NCBI RefSeq assembly: GCF_000430625.1
Contig: NZ_KE387178.1
Location: 9,616-72,029, forward strand
DNA length: 62,414 nt
DNA from: Aneurinibacillus terranovensis DSM 18919
Lineage (GTDB): Bacteria > Bacillota > Bacilli > Aneurinibacillales > Aneurinibacillaceae
Direction: 5' to 3'
Position 1 is the stretch's first letter; the number at the start of each line of letters is the position of its first letter. The notes under the pieces are model-generated. The model made no database searches. It worked only from the letters and a program-made list of their open reading frames with translations, and was not told the origin of the DNA. Made by a program: the position numbers and the translations under genes. Below, in pieces: positions 34,727 through 44,261 of the stretch.

Positions 34727-36001
34727 TTAAAATCCGTCCAGCACCCATTGATGTGCTTTCGGATGGTAAAGCAGTTCCAAATGATTAAGTGGCAGGATCT
34801 CTTTTCGCTTGACCTGATTGGGGGAAGGAGCGATCCCATCGGTAAAAAGGACACTTTCCACAAATACAAGCCCATCGCTTTTCGCATCCTGCTCCCCGGG
34901 TATGCCGTTGAAATAAGGTTGATTACCCGCCAGTACATGGACGTTGATCTCGCTGTCAATCGGCGAGGACAGCAGTTTTTCTATTAAATGACCGCCTTCC
35001 CGAATGGCAGCATCTATCCCCCTGGAATGAAGAAAAATATTTTGACCACCATAGTATAAGGTTTTAGACTGCATCTGAACCGGGTATTTATCGTCCCAGC
35101 GATACAAGAGCTGACAGGAACCCGGAAACGCTCCGCCATCGTGGTAAATACTTTGCTCCGTCGTATCCTTGTAAAGGCCATAGTACATGATAGAATCACA
35201 AGCAACCGGAGCACTGATCCCCATTGCGATGACAGACCAATTAGGGGAAACATGACGAAAGGGAAAGTCTAATCCCCGGTTAGGTGTCCCCAACATGATA
35301 TACCGCTGGACTTCCCCTTGATACGGTGCATCCCACATGCCACAGAGACCTGCGAGATAAATCCATACAGGAACTCCTCCTTTACTGTGGGCAATCAAAT
35401 CGATTTTATCTGTTTGGCTGACTTCTTGGATCCGCCGGATGATATTCGATAGTTGAATGGCTTGTTGCCAATTATCCCCATGAGGATGAGCAAAAGTAAC
35501 CGCAAATATATCTCTTCCTGAGGATGATAGCGGATAGACAAGTCCTTTTTCCTGATGTAAAGATTCACACCAGGCCAGATTGGCATGATGTCCCGCACCA
35601 TGGACAAGCAAAACCGGATGTTGGTGTGATTTTGTTGAGGCAGGCAAATAGTGAAGAAGCACATCATAGGAAGCCGGTTGCAAGGACCCAAAATGTCGAA
35701 TGATTTCTTCATCCTTACATTCAATTTCCGGAATGAATTTTTCTTGTGTTAATCGGTTCTGACAGCCTCTAATTCGCTCTGTCCATTTCCAGTATCTACT
35801 GTCATCGTATCTTTCGATCACCTGATAAGGAAAATCGGTTTGCGTCAGCTGTATAAATGGGGAGGGAGGTACCGCTTTCTTGTCAGTTATATCAGGAAGA
35901 TTATGAGACTCCGGTTGTTCAAATGTCATGTCCTCTTGCTCCTCCTGTCTTGCGGGCAGCCACTTTTTTATTCTTTCTTTGATTTTTTGCCAAAAGGACA
36001 C
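34727..36001 (-). CDS. Alpha/beta-hydrolase lipase/esterase
   Basis: 424 residues from GTG 36001 (GGGGTGGA upstream). No signal peptide: the N-terminus is charged and Glu/Lys-rich, so the enzyme is likely intracellular. HGAGHH (134-139) forms the oxyanion-hole region; S206 in AHSKGG (204-209) is the nucleophile, a variant of the usual GxSxG. A C-terminal HLELLYHPKAHQWVLDGF stretch probably holds the catalytic His. It resembles Bacillus-type triacylglycerol lipases/esterases. The substrate is unknown. It interrupts the metX-sdh interval on the opposite strand. Confidence 0.8.
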   Translation of the reverse strand: MSFWQKIKERIKKWLPARQEEQEDMTFEQPESHNLPDITDKKAVPPSPFIQLTQTDFPYQVIERYDDSRYWKWTERIRGCQNRLTQEKFIPEIECKDEEIIRHFGSLQPASYDVLLHYLPASTKSHQHPVLLVHGAGHHANLAWCESLHQEKGLVYPLSSSGRDIFAVTFAHPHGDNWQQAIQLSNIIRRIQEVSQTDKIDLIAHSKGGVPVWIYLAGLCGMWDAPYQGEVQRYIMLGTPNRGLDFPFRHVSPNWSVIAMGISAPVACDSIMYYGLYKDTTEQSIYHDGGAFPGSCQLLYRWDDKYPVQMQSKTLYYGGQNIFLHSRGIDAAIREGGHLIEKLLSSPIDSEINVHVLAGNQPYFNGIPGEQDAKSDGLVFVESVLFTDGIAPSPNQVKRKEILPLNHLELLYHPKAHQWVLDGF

Positions 36002-36215
36002 TCATTCCACCCCATTGTTGGAAGTTGAAAATACTGCTCAAAGGAGTGCCACCATACAAGCAGTATTCACAGATTCCATGAATTTTCAGACGCGATTTTA
36101 AAAATCGTATCCTCACCTACCATCATATCAAATTCTGATTTTTTAGAGTTACAAGAAAAGGCGCTAGATTATAAGATAGCCTGTATGGATGATAGGATGC
36201 AGGCAGTCCTATTTC

Positions 36216-36244
36216 TTGACGCTATTCTCGTCTAGGAGTACAAT
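36216..36244 (+). promoter_or_regulatory. SigA promoter of sdhCAB
   Basis: TTGACG (36216-36221), 17 bases, TACAAT (36239-36244). It lies about 210 bases before sdhC, leaving a long leader. Confidence 0.7.
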
Positions 36245-36382
36245 GAATTTGTCACAAACTGTTCAATTTCATGAGCAGCGGTAAAAGATATGTGGAGAGA
36301 ACTTATTGCATTACATAAAAGGGGGAATACCAGAAATAAAAACGAGTGGTAGGGGTTTCAAGATTAATGCCAGAGAGAGAGT

Positions 36383-36406
36383 TTTACAAATGATTACGTT
36401 TGTGAA
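36383..36406. promoter_or_regulatory. Inverted repeat in the sdh leader
   Basis: TTTACAAA, eight bases, TTTGTGAA, within the transcribed leader of sdhCAB. It resembles the A/T-rich dyads bound by Rex/Fnr-type regulators but is not an exact match to either. The function is open. Confidence 0.35.
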
Positions 36407-36457
36407 AAAAGTGTCAAACCTGTTTGCCGCAAACTAAAAAAGGGGGGATCAGAAAAA

Positions 36458-37108
36458 ATGGCAAATCACCGTCATTTTTTTAATCGAAAACTTCACTCCT
36501 TACTGGGAGTCGTACCAATTGGAGCTTTTCTGTTTATCCACTTGTTAACCAACTATTATGCAACCCGTGGAGAAGCAGCATTTCTTGACCGGGTCAAAAT
36601 TATGGAAGGGCTTCCTTTCCTGGCTCTGGTGGAGCTTGTCTTTATTTTTTTACCGCTTCTTTATCATGCGATCTTTGGACTGTATATTGCCTTCCAGGCG
36701 AAAAATAACGTGGGGAATTATGGCTATTTCCGTAATGTAATGTTTATGCTGCAGCGCGTGACCGGCGTTATTACGCTTATTTTTGTAGCGTGGCACGTAT
36801 GGGAAACTAAAATTCAGTTGGTAATGGGCACGACCCAGGCAACTGGACTATTTAAGCTAATGAATGAAATTTTGGCGAGTCCGTTTATGTTAGCCTTCTA
36901 TATTGTAGGATTGCTTTCTGCGGTCTTTCACTTCTCGAACGGGTTGTGGAGCTTTGCCGTTAGCTGGGGAATTACCATCGGCCCACGTTCGCAGCGCATT
37001 TCTACGTATGTAACCATGGTTATTTTTGTACTAATGTCTGTTATGGGATTGATGGCCCTTTTCGCATTCGCGCATCCAGTTGATGTGGCCCAGGCAATCC
37101 AACCATAA
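36458..37108 (+). CDS. sdhC: Succinate dehydrogenase cytochrome b558 subunit
   Basis: 216-residue membrane anchor of complex II with five hydrophobic helices and several conserved histidines that coordinate haem b (for example in RKLHSLLGVVPIGAFLFIHL, LLYHAIFGLYIAF and FVAWHVWETK). Passes electrons from SdhB to menaquinone. GGGGGGA lies ahead of the ATG. First gene of sdhCAB, with SdhA 12 bases downstream; order and length match Bacillus. Confidence 0.95.
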   Translation: MANHRHFFNRKLHSLLGVVPIGAFLFIHLLTNYYATRGEAAFLDRVKIMEGLPFLALVELVFIFLPLLYHAIFGLYIAFQAKNNVGNYGYFRNVMFMLQRVTGVITLIFVAWHVWETKIQLVMGTTQATGLFKLMNEILASPFMLAFYIVGLLSAVFHFSNGLWSFAVSWGITIGPRSQRISTYVTMVIFVLMSVMGLMALFAFAHPVDVAQAIQP

Positions 37109-37120
37109 GGAGGGACTAGC

Positions 37121-38896
37121 ATGAGTAAAGGTAAAGTTATCGTAGTCGGCGGCGGCCTGGCAGGTTTGATGGCTACCATCAAAGCTGCGGAAGCCGGCGT
37201 TTCTGTAGATTTGTTTTCACTTGTTCCTGTTAAACGTTCTCACTCGGTGTGCGCACAGGGTGGGATTAACGGTGCGGTTAATACGAAAGGGGAAGGGGAT
37301 TCTCCCTGGATTCACTTTGATGATACAGTATATGGCGGAGACTTCCTGGCCAATCAGCCTCCTGTAAAAGCAATGTGTGATGCGGCACCTGGTATTATTT
37401 ATATGTTTGACCGGATGGGTGTTATGTTTAACCGCACGCCGGAAGGTCTCATCGATTTCCGCCGTTTCGGGGGCACCCAACACCACCGCACGGCTTTTTC
37501 CGGTGCGACGACAGGCCAGCAGCTGCTCTATGCGTTGGATGAACAAGTTCGCCGCTGGGAAGTAAACGGGCTTGTAACAAAGTATGAGAATTGGGAATTC
37601 CTGTCCTCTATCATCGATGATGAGGGAGTTTGCCGCGGGATTACGGTTCAAAATCTGCGGACAATGGAAATTCAGGCGTTCAAAGCTGATGCTGTTATTC
37701 TGGCAACAGGCGGCCCTGGTATCGTTTTCGGTAAATCTACCAACTCTATGATCAATACAGGTACAGCTGCATCGGCTGTGTACCAGCAGGGTGTCAAGTA
37801 TGCGAACGGCGAGTTCATTCAGATCCACCCAACAGCAATTCCGGGGGATGACAAGCTTCGCCTGATGTCCGAATCGGCACGTGGAGAAGGCGGACGTATC
37901 TGGACGTATAAAGATGGGAAACCGTGGTACTTCCTGGAGGAAAAATATCCGGCTTATGGTAACCTGGTTCCACGTGACATTGCAACACGTGAAATTTTCC
38001 ATGTCTGCGTTGACTTAAAGTTGGGCATCAACGGCGAAAACATGGTTTATCTTGACCTTTCCCATAAAGATCCGCACGAACTGGACGTTAAACTCGGCGG
38101 TATCATTGAAATCTATGAAAAATTCGTAGGGGATGACCCGCGCAAAGTTCCGATGAAAATCTACCCGGCTGTACACTATTCAATGGGCGGCCTGTGGGTT
38201 GACTACAACCAAATGACAAATATTCCAGGATTATTCGCCGCGGGTGAATGTGATTTCACGCAACACGGAGCGAACCGTCTCGGTGCGAACTCACTCCTTT
38301 CTTCCGTGTTTGGAGGCATGGTTGCCGGTCCAAAAGCCATCGAGTACATTAATGGCCTTAAAAAATCGGCCGAAGATGTATCAGATTCCGTATTTAATAC
38401 AGAAGTTCGAAAACAGCAAAGCAAATATGATTCTATTTTGAACATGAACGGTACGGAAAATGCGTACGTCATTCACCGTGAGCTTGGCGAATGGATGACG
38501 GACAACGTAACGGTTGTTCGTTATAATGACCGCCTGCAGAAAACGGATGAGAAAATCCAGGAGCTTATGGAACGCTATAAACAAATAAACATTAATGACA
38601 CATCCAAATGGAGCAATGCGGGTGCGGCCTTTACACGCCAGCTCTGGAATATGCTTCAACTTGCCCGCGTCATTACGCTAGGAGCGCTCAACCGTAATGA
38701 AAGCCGCGGTGCCCACTACAAGCCTGATTTCCCGGAACGTGATGATGAGAACTTCTTGAAGACGACCATTGCTTCGTTTAATGCAAGCAACAACGGTCCG
38801 GACCTTTCCTATGAAGATGTTGATGTATCTTTAATTAAGCCTCGTAAACGTGACTATTCGAGTAAGCATGAAGTTGCTGAGAAGAAAGAGGTGTAA
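37121..38896 (+). CDS. sdhA: Succinate dehydrogenase flavoprotein subunit
   Basis: 591 residues. The FAD-binding GGGLAGLMATIKAAEAG motif is near the N-terminus, the covalently flavinylated His is H41 in RSHSVCAQGGINGA, and QHHRTAFSGATTGQQ, HPTAIPG and the GLWVDYNQMTNIPGLFAAGE region line the active site. It oxidises succinate to fumarate on the cytoplasmic side. AAGGAGG precedes the ATG. SdhB starts 5 bases after the stop. Confidence 0.97.
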   Translation: MSKGKVIVVGGGLAGLMATIKAAEAGVSVDLFSLVPVKRSHSVCAQGGINGAVNTKGEGDSPWIHFDDTVYGGDFLANQPPVKAMCDAAPGIIYMFDRMGVMFNRTPEGLIDFRRFGGTQHHRTAFSGATTGQQLLYALDEQVRRWEVNGLVTKYENWEFLSSIIDDEGVCRGITVQNLRTMEIQAFKADAVILATGGPGIVFGKSTNSMINTGTAASAVYQQGVKYANGEFIQIHPTAIPGDDKLRLMSESARGEGGRIWTYKDGKPWYFLEEKYPAYGNLVPRDIATREIFHVCVDLKLGINGENMVYLDLSHKDPHELDVKLGGIIEIYEKFVGDDPRKVPMKIYPAVHYSMGGLWVDYNQMTNIPGLFAAGECDFTQHGANRLGANSLLSSVFGGMVAGPKAIEYINGLKKSAEDVSDSVFNTEVRKQQSKYDSILNMNGTENAYVIHRELGEWMTDNVTVVRYNDRLQKTDEKIQELMERYKQININDTSKWSNAGAAFTRQLWNMLQLARVITLGALNRNESRGAHYKPDFPERDDENFLKTTIASFNASNNGPDLSYEDVDVSLIKPRKRDYSSKHEVAEKKEV

Positions 38897-38901
38897 TATT
38901 C

Positions 38902-39651
38902 ATGGCTGAAAAAACCATTCATTTAATTATTACGCGTCAGGATGGACCTGATACGACACCATATAAGGAAGAATTCAAAATCCCATACCGCCCGAACATG
39001 AATGTCATCGGATGTCTGATGGAAATTCGCCGCAATCCGGTAAATGCCAGCGGTAAAAAGGTGGCACCGGTTGTATGGGAAATGAACTGCCTCGAAGAAG
39101 TGTGCGGCGCATGTTCCATGGTGATTAATGGTAAACCTCGCCAGTCCTGTACGGCACTTGTTGACAAATTGGAGCAACCGATTCGGCTCGAACCAATGAG
39201 CACCTTCCCGGTTATGCGTGACCTTGCTATTAACCGGAATCGTATGTTTGATGCGTTAAAACGCGTAAAAGCATGGATCCCAATCGATGGAACACATGAC
39301 CTCGGTCCGGGTCCACGCATGCCGGAAGTAGACCGCCAGTGGGCGTACGAACTTTCAAAATGCATGACCTGCGGAGTATGCCTGGAAGCATGCCCGAACG
39401 TAAATGATAAGTCAGCGTTTATGGGTGCGTTCGCAATTTCTCAGGTTCGCTTATTCAATGAACACCCTACAGGAAAAATGAACAAAGAAGAGCGTCTGGA
39501 GGCCCTGATGGGAGAAGGCGGAATCGAGGGATGCGGTAACTCGCAAAACTGTGTTCAATCCTGTCCGAAAGGTATTCCACTCACGACTTCCATCGCAGCT
39601 ATGAATCGTGCGACTACCGTTCAATCGATTAAAAATTTCTTCCGCAGTTAA
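38902..39651 (+). CDS. sdhB: Succinate dehydrogenase iron-sulfur subunit
   Basis: 249 residues with three Fe-S centres: [2Fe-2S] by CLEEVCGACSM and the following Cys, [4Fe-4S] by CMTCGVCLEACP, and [3Fe-4S] by CGNSQNCVQSCPKGI. Relays electrons from FAD to cytochrome b558. Last gene of the operon, ended by a strong terminator 16 bases on. Confidence 0.97.
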   Translation: MAEKTIHLIITRQDGPDTTPYKEEFKIPYRPNMNVIGCLMEIRRNPVNASGKKVAPVVWEMNCLEEVCGACSMVINGKPRQSCTALVDKLEQPIRLEPMSTFPVMRDLAINRNRMFDALKRVKAWIPIDGTHDLGPGPRMPEVDRQWAYELSKCMTCGVCLEACPNVNDKSAFMGAFAISQVRLFNEHPTGKMNKEERLEALMGEGGIEGCGNSQNCVQSCPKGIPLTTSIAAMNRATTVQSIKNFFRS

Positions 39652-39842
39652 ATATTTTTTATAATCAAAAAGCCCGTTCTTTTTAGAACGGGCTTTTTAT
39701 ATGGGATATTAGCAGTAGAGGGGTGTTCTAACGGCAGGCCCTTCTCGTACAATTCATCGTCGAACGTATGTTGGCCATTAAACATAGGCCGGTAGTAAAC
39801 CACTAAATCACCAGGGAACTCTAATTTCTTTAGTTTAACCAT
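39648..39842 (-). CDS. Small ORF downstream of acxR (unrecognised)
   Basis: 64 residues. The ATG at 39842 overlaps the acxR stop by 8 bases (CATGGTTAA), so it could be translated by coupling. Residues 1-48 look protein-like (LEFPGDLVVYYRPMFNG, TFDDELYEKGLPLEHPS). The last 15 codons run through the sdhB terminator hairpin, so most minus-strand transcripts would end before the stop codon. No family recognised. Either an expressed small protein or an accidental frame. Confidence 0.4.
   Translation of the reverse strand: MVKLKKLEFPGDLVVYYRPMFNGQHTFDDELYEKGLPLEHPSTANIPYKKPVLKRTGFLIIKNI
39667..39698. terminator. Bidirectional terminator after sdhB
   Basis: Perfect 14-bp stem AAAAAGCCCGTTCT/AGAACGGGCTTTTT around the loop TTTT. 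It has T-runs on both strands and lies inside the small minus-strand ORF at 39648-39842. Confidence 0.92.
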
Positions 39843-41820
39843 GTTTTATCTCATGTTTTTTAAGCTTCCGATAAAGGGTGGTGCGGGCAATATTCATTCG
39901 TTTGGCGACCGCGGACAGGTTCCAGTCGGTCTCGTCTAATAGTTTAAGCAGCATTTTTTTCTCTTCTTGTTCGATTAATGAAAATCCGTCACTTTGTTCG
40001 GATAGGGCAAGCCTCATGCGGTTTTCCAATAAGTAAGAGGGTAAATTTATTAGTTTTATAATAGAAGAATCACTAAAAATCACGGCGTGCTCTAGAGCAT
40101 TTTGTAGCTCCCTTATATTACCCGGCCACCTATAGTTATAGAGAAAATCCAGTGTATCTGGTGCAAGAGATAGTGACTGCTTTTCGTACTTTTCGGCAAA
40201 CTGCCTTAAAAAATAATCAGCGAGCAGCGGAATGTCTTCCTTTCGTTCACGGAGCGGTGGAACGTTAACCGTTACAACATTTAATCTGAAGAATAGATCA
40301 TCACGGAACTGTCCGTTTTGAATCAGCGTGTGTAAATCCTTATTCGTCGCCGCAACGATTCGAACATTGACCGGGATTGGTTTTGACGATCCGAGCCTTG
40401 TGATTTCTTTTTCCTGAAGCACCCTCAATAAGTGAACCTGCAATTCCAAAGGCATTTCCCCAATTTCATCTAAAAACAAAGTTCCTCCGTTTGCTTCTTC
40501 AAATTTCCCCTTTTTTCCTTCATTCCTGGCTCCTGTAAACGTTCCTCTTTCATAGCCGAATAGTTCACTTCCGATTAGTTCCTTTTGAATGGCGCCGCAG
40601 TTAATGGCCAGAAAAGGTTGATCTTTTCGTTGACTTGCTTCATGTATCGATTGCGCAATTTTCTCTTTGCCTGTTCCGCTTTCACCCATCAAGAGGATAG
40701 GAACATTGGTCGGTGCTGCTTTACGGCATTTATATAATGAATTGATAAAGATATCCGACTTTCCTATGATGTTGTTCCATGGATTTTGATCAATCCATGC
40801 AGATGGAAAGGGGGTTGCTTTTTTGTTTTCTTTAAAAACGACCATATATCCGCCAATTTCCCCCTTAAAGAGGATCGGTTCTAGATGAATCACTTTGAAA
40901 TCTTGAACAAATATTTGGTTGTCATCGTAGATTTGCGTTGGGAAATTTGCCAGCATTGTAAGTTCATTTACTAAGGAGTGGAAACGAGGTTCATGTTTTA
41001 ACTTGGTCAGCGGTGAAAGTTTGAGAGAATCGGCCAGTGTTCCATCACTTTTGAAGACCTGCAAGGTATGAGTCAAAACAAGAACGTGATGGTTTTTCCA
41101 TTTTTTAACCGACTGGTAAAAATATTCTGTTAAATAGTTGTTCACTTGCATGTAAACATATTCAAGTTGCTTTTCGATCATTTGGGCAATCGACACGGCA
41201 AAACCGAGCGTGTGCGGTTGGGCAGTATACCATTGACCGGTAAAATCAATCGCACCGATCACTTTCTTTGTCAGGGGGTGGAAAATCGGAGCTGATGAGC
41301 ATGTCCATGGATGACATCCCTGACAAAAATGTTCCGCTGAAAAAATTTGAATGGGACTCTTCGTTACAATGCTTGTTCCAATCGCGTTTGTTCCGGCGGT
41401 TTGTTCACTCCAGTCCATTCCGGGGGCAAAATTCATTTTTTCAGCACGCCTTATAATTTCGGATTCACCCTTTAAATAAATTATGCGCCCATTTTGATCG
41501 TTCAACGTAATGAGATAGCCGGTGCCAGCCATTTTGTGAAATAAATCATCAATGATTGGCTTAGCGACTTGGTAGAGTTCGGATTCTTCTAACAAATTGT
41601 TAAGTTCAAGATTGGATAGTGCGGGCTTTGTTTGCAATTGTCTTGGATTTACACCCGTAACTTGACAGCGCTTCCATGAATCTAAAACGTTTTTCCGAAC
41701 ATTATTCACAACTACCTCCTCTTTCGATTTAGTTACAAACCATTCCCATAAAAAGCCTAACTCTTTTTTCTTGTCGGGCAGGTTATGCATAGAGAAGATC
41801 GATATGTAAGGATTTCTCAT
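39835..41820 (-). CDS. acxR: Sigma-54-dependent activator, AcoR/AcxR type
   Basis: 661 residues: N-terminal GAF-like sensor domain with the EQTAGTNAIGTSIV motif (139-152) typical of AcoR/DhaR, a middle region to about 340, AAA+ domain with Walker A GESGTGKE (379-386), and a C-terminal Fis-type helix-turn-helix (NLSAVAKRMNIARTTLYRKL). The sigma-54 contact loop reads GTFTGA (426-431) instead of the canonical GAFTGA. It is divergent from acxABC, whose promoter is a perfect sigma-54 type, so it is almost surely its activator, probably responding to acetone or a metabolite. AAAGGGGGAAGG precedes the ATG. Confidence 0.92.
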   Translation of the reverse strand: MRNPYISIFSMHNLPDKKKELGFLWEWFVTKSKEEVVVNNVRKNVLDSWKRCQVTGVNPRQLQTKPALSNLELNNLLEESELYQVAKPIIDDLFHKMAGTGYLITLNDQNGRIIYLKGESEIIRRAEKMNFAPGMDWSEQTAGTNAIGTSIVTKSPIQIFSAEHFCQGCHPWTCSSAPIFHPLTKKVIGAIDFTGQWYTAQPHTLGFAVSIAQMIEKQLEYVYMQVNNYLTEYFYQSVKKWKNHHVLVLTHTLQVFKSDGTLADSLKLSPLTKLKHEPRFHSLVNELTMLANFPTQIYDDNQIFVQDFKVIHLEPILFKGEIGGYMVVFKENKKATPFPSAWIDQNPWNNIIGKSDIFINSLYKCRKAAPTNVPILLMGESGTGKEKIAQSIHEASQRKDQPFLAINCGAIQKELIGSELFGYERGTFTGARNEGKKGKFEEANGGTLFLDEIGEMPLELQVHLLRVLQEKEITRLGSSKPIPVNVRIVAATNKDLHTLIQNGQFRDDLFFRLNVVTVNVPPLRERKEDIPLLADYFLRQFAEKYEKQSLSLAPDTLDFLYNYRWPGNIRELQNALEHAVIFSDSSIIKLINLPSYLLENRMRLALSEQSDGFSLIEQEEKKMLLKLLDETDWNLSAVAKRMNIARTTLYRKLKKHEIKHG

Positions 41821-41913
41821 TGCCTTCCCCCTTTAAAAATAAACTATTCATAATATTTTAACATATTTTTCTCAAAAAGAAATTGGCTATCTTCCTATTT
41901 TTTTAGTAAGACA

Positions 41914-41959
41914 CTGTTTCACGATTGTAGCGTAACAGGTGTAGTATATTGCTACAATC
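41914..41959. promoter_or_regulatory. Upstream activator sites for AcxR
   Basis: Two overlapping dyads: CTGTTTC (41914-41920) with GTAACAG (41932-41938), one mismatch, and GATTGTAGC (41923-41931) with GCTACAATC (41951-41959), perfect. They sit about 60-105 bases before the -24 element, the usual distance for an enhancer-binding protein. Which dyad is used cannot be told. Confidence 0.6.
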
Positions 41960-42019
41960 TGAGACAGAGGTTATTGAGAAACGAACAATAATAACAACGT
42001 ATTATGAATATTTTAAAAA

Positions 42020-42036
42020 TGGCACGGTGATTGCAA
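42020..42036 (+). promoter_or_regulatory. Sigma-54 promoter of acxABC
   Basis: TGGCAC, five bases, TTGCAA: an exact match to the consensus TGGCACN5TTGCW. It lies 54 bases before acxA. Confidence 0.92.
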
Positions 42037-42090
42037 TATAAGTAAGTGATAATCAAATACCATTTCTGAGCTGAGAAAGGGGAGGAAGTA

Positions 42091-44238
42091 ATGAAAACAG
42101 TGACAACAAAAAATGCGCAAATTCTCGCCATTGATGCGGGAGGAACCATGACAGACACGTTCATCATTGATGATAACGGTGATTTTGTCGTTGGAAAGGC
42201 ACAATCCACTCCGGAAGACGAATCTGTAGGTCTTCTTAACTCTGCAAAAGATGCGCTTACGTATTGGAATACGACCGTCGATGAGGAATTTCCAAAATTA
42301 CTTGCCGGCGTTTATTCCGGAACAGCGATGTTAAACAGACTTGTGTCAAGAAAAGGGCGGCGGGTTGGCTTAATTGTCAACAAAGGGATGGAAGATTTTC
42401 ACCGAATGGGAAGAGCGATCCAGGCCTATCTCGGCTATTCTTACTCCGACCGACTACATTTAAATACACATCGCTATGATCCGCCACTGGTTCCGCGTGA
42501 ATTGACAAAGGGAGTGACAGAGCGGGTTGATTTATTCGGAAATGTTGTCATTCCGCTGTATGAACATGAGGTAGAGCCAGCCGTACAGGATCTATTAGAA
42601 CGGGATGTGGAAGCTATTGTTATCAGCTTACTCCATTCTTATAAATATCCGGCACATGAGAAGAAGGTGCGTGACATTGTAAAAAATACGATGAAAAAGA
42701 TTGGCAAGGAAGTTCCTGTATTTGCGTCTGTTGATTACTATCCGGTTAGAAAAGAATCCCATCGTACCAACACAACAATTATTGAAGCATACGCTGCCGA
42801 TCCTTCGCGTGAAACGCTGCAAAAAATCGACACCCGATTAAAAGATCACGGAGCGAATTTCGATTTACGAGTGATGGCAAGCCACGGCGGTACGATTAGC
42901 ACGCAAGCAAATGAGCTTGCGCGAACGCTTGTGTCCGGTCCAATAGGTGGGGTAATCGGTGCAAAATACCTTGGCGAAAATCTAGGTATTCCGAATATTG
43001 CCTGTTCTGATATCGGTGGTACAAGTTTTGACATGGCGCTCATTACCCAGGGGGATCTAAGCATTAATACCAGCCCTGACATGGCTCGACTCGTTCTTTC
43101 TCTCCCGCTTGTTGCGATGGATACTGTTGGAGCGGGTGCCGGAAGCTATGTAAGAATTGATCCGAACTTTAAGTCACTCACACTTGGACCGGATAGCGCA
43201 GGTTCAAGAGTAGGAGTTTGTTATCCAGAAGGCGGAGTCGAGACGGTAACGGTTTCAGATTGCCACGTGGTCCTTGGATTGATTAATCCTGATAACTTTC
43301 TTGGCGGCGAAGTGAAGCTGTATCCGGAACGTGCTTATGAAGCGGTAAAAAAACAAATTGCCGAACCGCTCGGGTTGTCTGTTGAAGATGCAGCTTACGG
43401 TGTCATTGACCTTTTGGAGTCACAACTGCGCAATTATCTTGAGTCGATGATCCTGGGAAAAGGGTATTCACCTTCGCAATATGTATGCTTCTCTTACGGG
43501 GGAGGAGGTCCGTTGCATACGGCCGGGTATACGAAGGGACTTGGTTTTGAAGATGTTCTTGTTCCGGCGTGGGCGGCAGGATTCTCTGCATTTGGCTGCG
43601 GCGCGGCGGACTTTGAGTATCGTTATGATAAAACGCTCGATATTAATGTCGACGACGGCGCCAAGGATGAAAAGAAGATCAAAGCAGGTAAAGAACTGCA
43701 GGAAGCCTGGGATGAGCTTATGGAAAAGGTGGCCGTCGAATTTGAGAAAAACCAGTTTAAGAGAAAGGATGTCGACTTCAGGCTCTATTTTCGCATGCAG
43801 TATCAGGGGCAGTTAAACGACCTGGAAATTGAAGCACCGATTGAAGCATTTATCGGGGTGGATGATTGGGATGCACTTGTCACAGCGTTTGAAGAAACAT
43901 ATACACGAGTGTACGCAAAAGCGGCACGATCTCCCGAATTAGGTTACAGTATAACCGGTGCAATCGTTCGCGGAATTGTGGAAGTGGCAAAACCGAGAAT
44001 CCCTGAAGAACCGATGTTTAGCGAGACACCGTCTGCAGACGCGTTTCTTGGCAAGCGTAATGTGTACTGGAAAGGCAAATACCTCAACGCGGATATTTGG
44101 GAGATGGAAAAACTCAAACCAGGCAACAAAATCAACTCATTTGCGATTATTGAATCTCCGGCAACAACGTTTGTCATTCCGCCTGGGTTTGAAACATACC
44201 TTGATGCACACCGCATCTTCCATTTGAAAGAAATCTAA
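42091..44238 (+). CDS. acxA: Acetone carboxylase beta subunit
   Basis: 715 residues, as for the Xanthobacter AcxA (beta) subunit. Hydantoinase A/oxoprolinase superfamily with an N-terminal phosphate-binding DAGGTMTD (15-22), a DIGGTSFDMALI second motif, and VSGPIGGVIGAKYLGE. The alpha2-beta2-gamma2 enzyme carboxylates acetone to acetoacetate with ATP hydrolysed to AMP. GGGGAGG lies ahead of the ATG. acxB follows after 23 bases. Confidence 0.92.
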   Translation: MKTVTTKNAQILAIDAGGTMTDTFIIDDNGDFVVGKAQSTPEDESVGLLNSAKDALTYWNTTVDEEFPKLLAGVYSGTAMLNRLVSRKGRRVGLIVNKGMEDFHRMGRAIQAYLGYSYSDRLHLNTHRYDPPLVPRELTKGVTERVDLFGNVVIPLYEHEVEPAVQDLLERDVEAIVISLLHSYKYPAHEKKVRDIVKNTMKKIGKEVPVFASVDYYPVRKESHRTNTTIIEAYAADPSRETLQKIDTRLKDHGANFDLRVMASHGGTISTQANELARTLVSGPIGGVIGAKYLGENLGIPNIACSDIGGTSFDMALITQGDLSINTSPDMARLVLSLPLVAMDTVGAGAGSYVRIDPNFKSLTLGPDSAGSRVGVCYPEGGVETVTVSDCHVVLGLINPDNFLGGEVKLYPERAYEAVKKQIAEPLGLSVEDAAYGVIDLLESQLRNYLESMILGKGYSPSQYVCFSYGGGGPLHTAGYTKGLGFEDVLVPAWAAGFSAFGCGAADFEYRYDKTLDINVDDGAKDEKKIKAGKELQEAWDELMEKVAVEFEKNQFKRKDVDFRLYFRMQYQGQLNDLEIEAPIEAFIGVDDWDALVTAFEETYTRVYAKAARSPELGYSITGAIVRGIVEVAKPRIPEEPMFSETPSADAFLGKRNVYWKGKYLNADIWEMEKLKPGNKINSFAIIESPATTFVIPPGFETYLDAHRIFHLKEI

Positions 44239-44261
44239 CTTAAAAAGGAGGGTACTACCGT

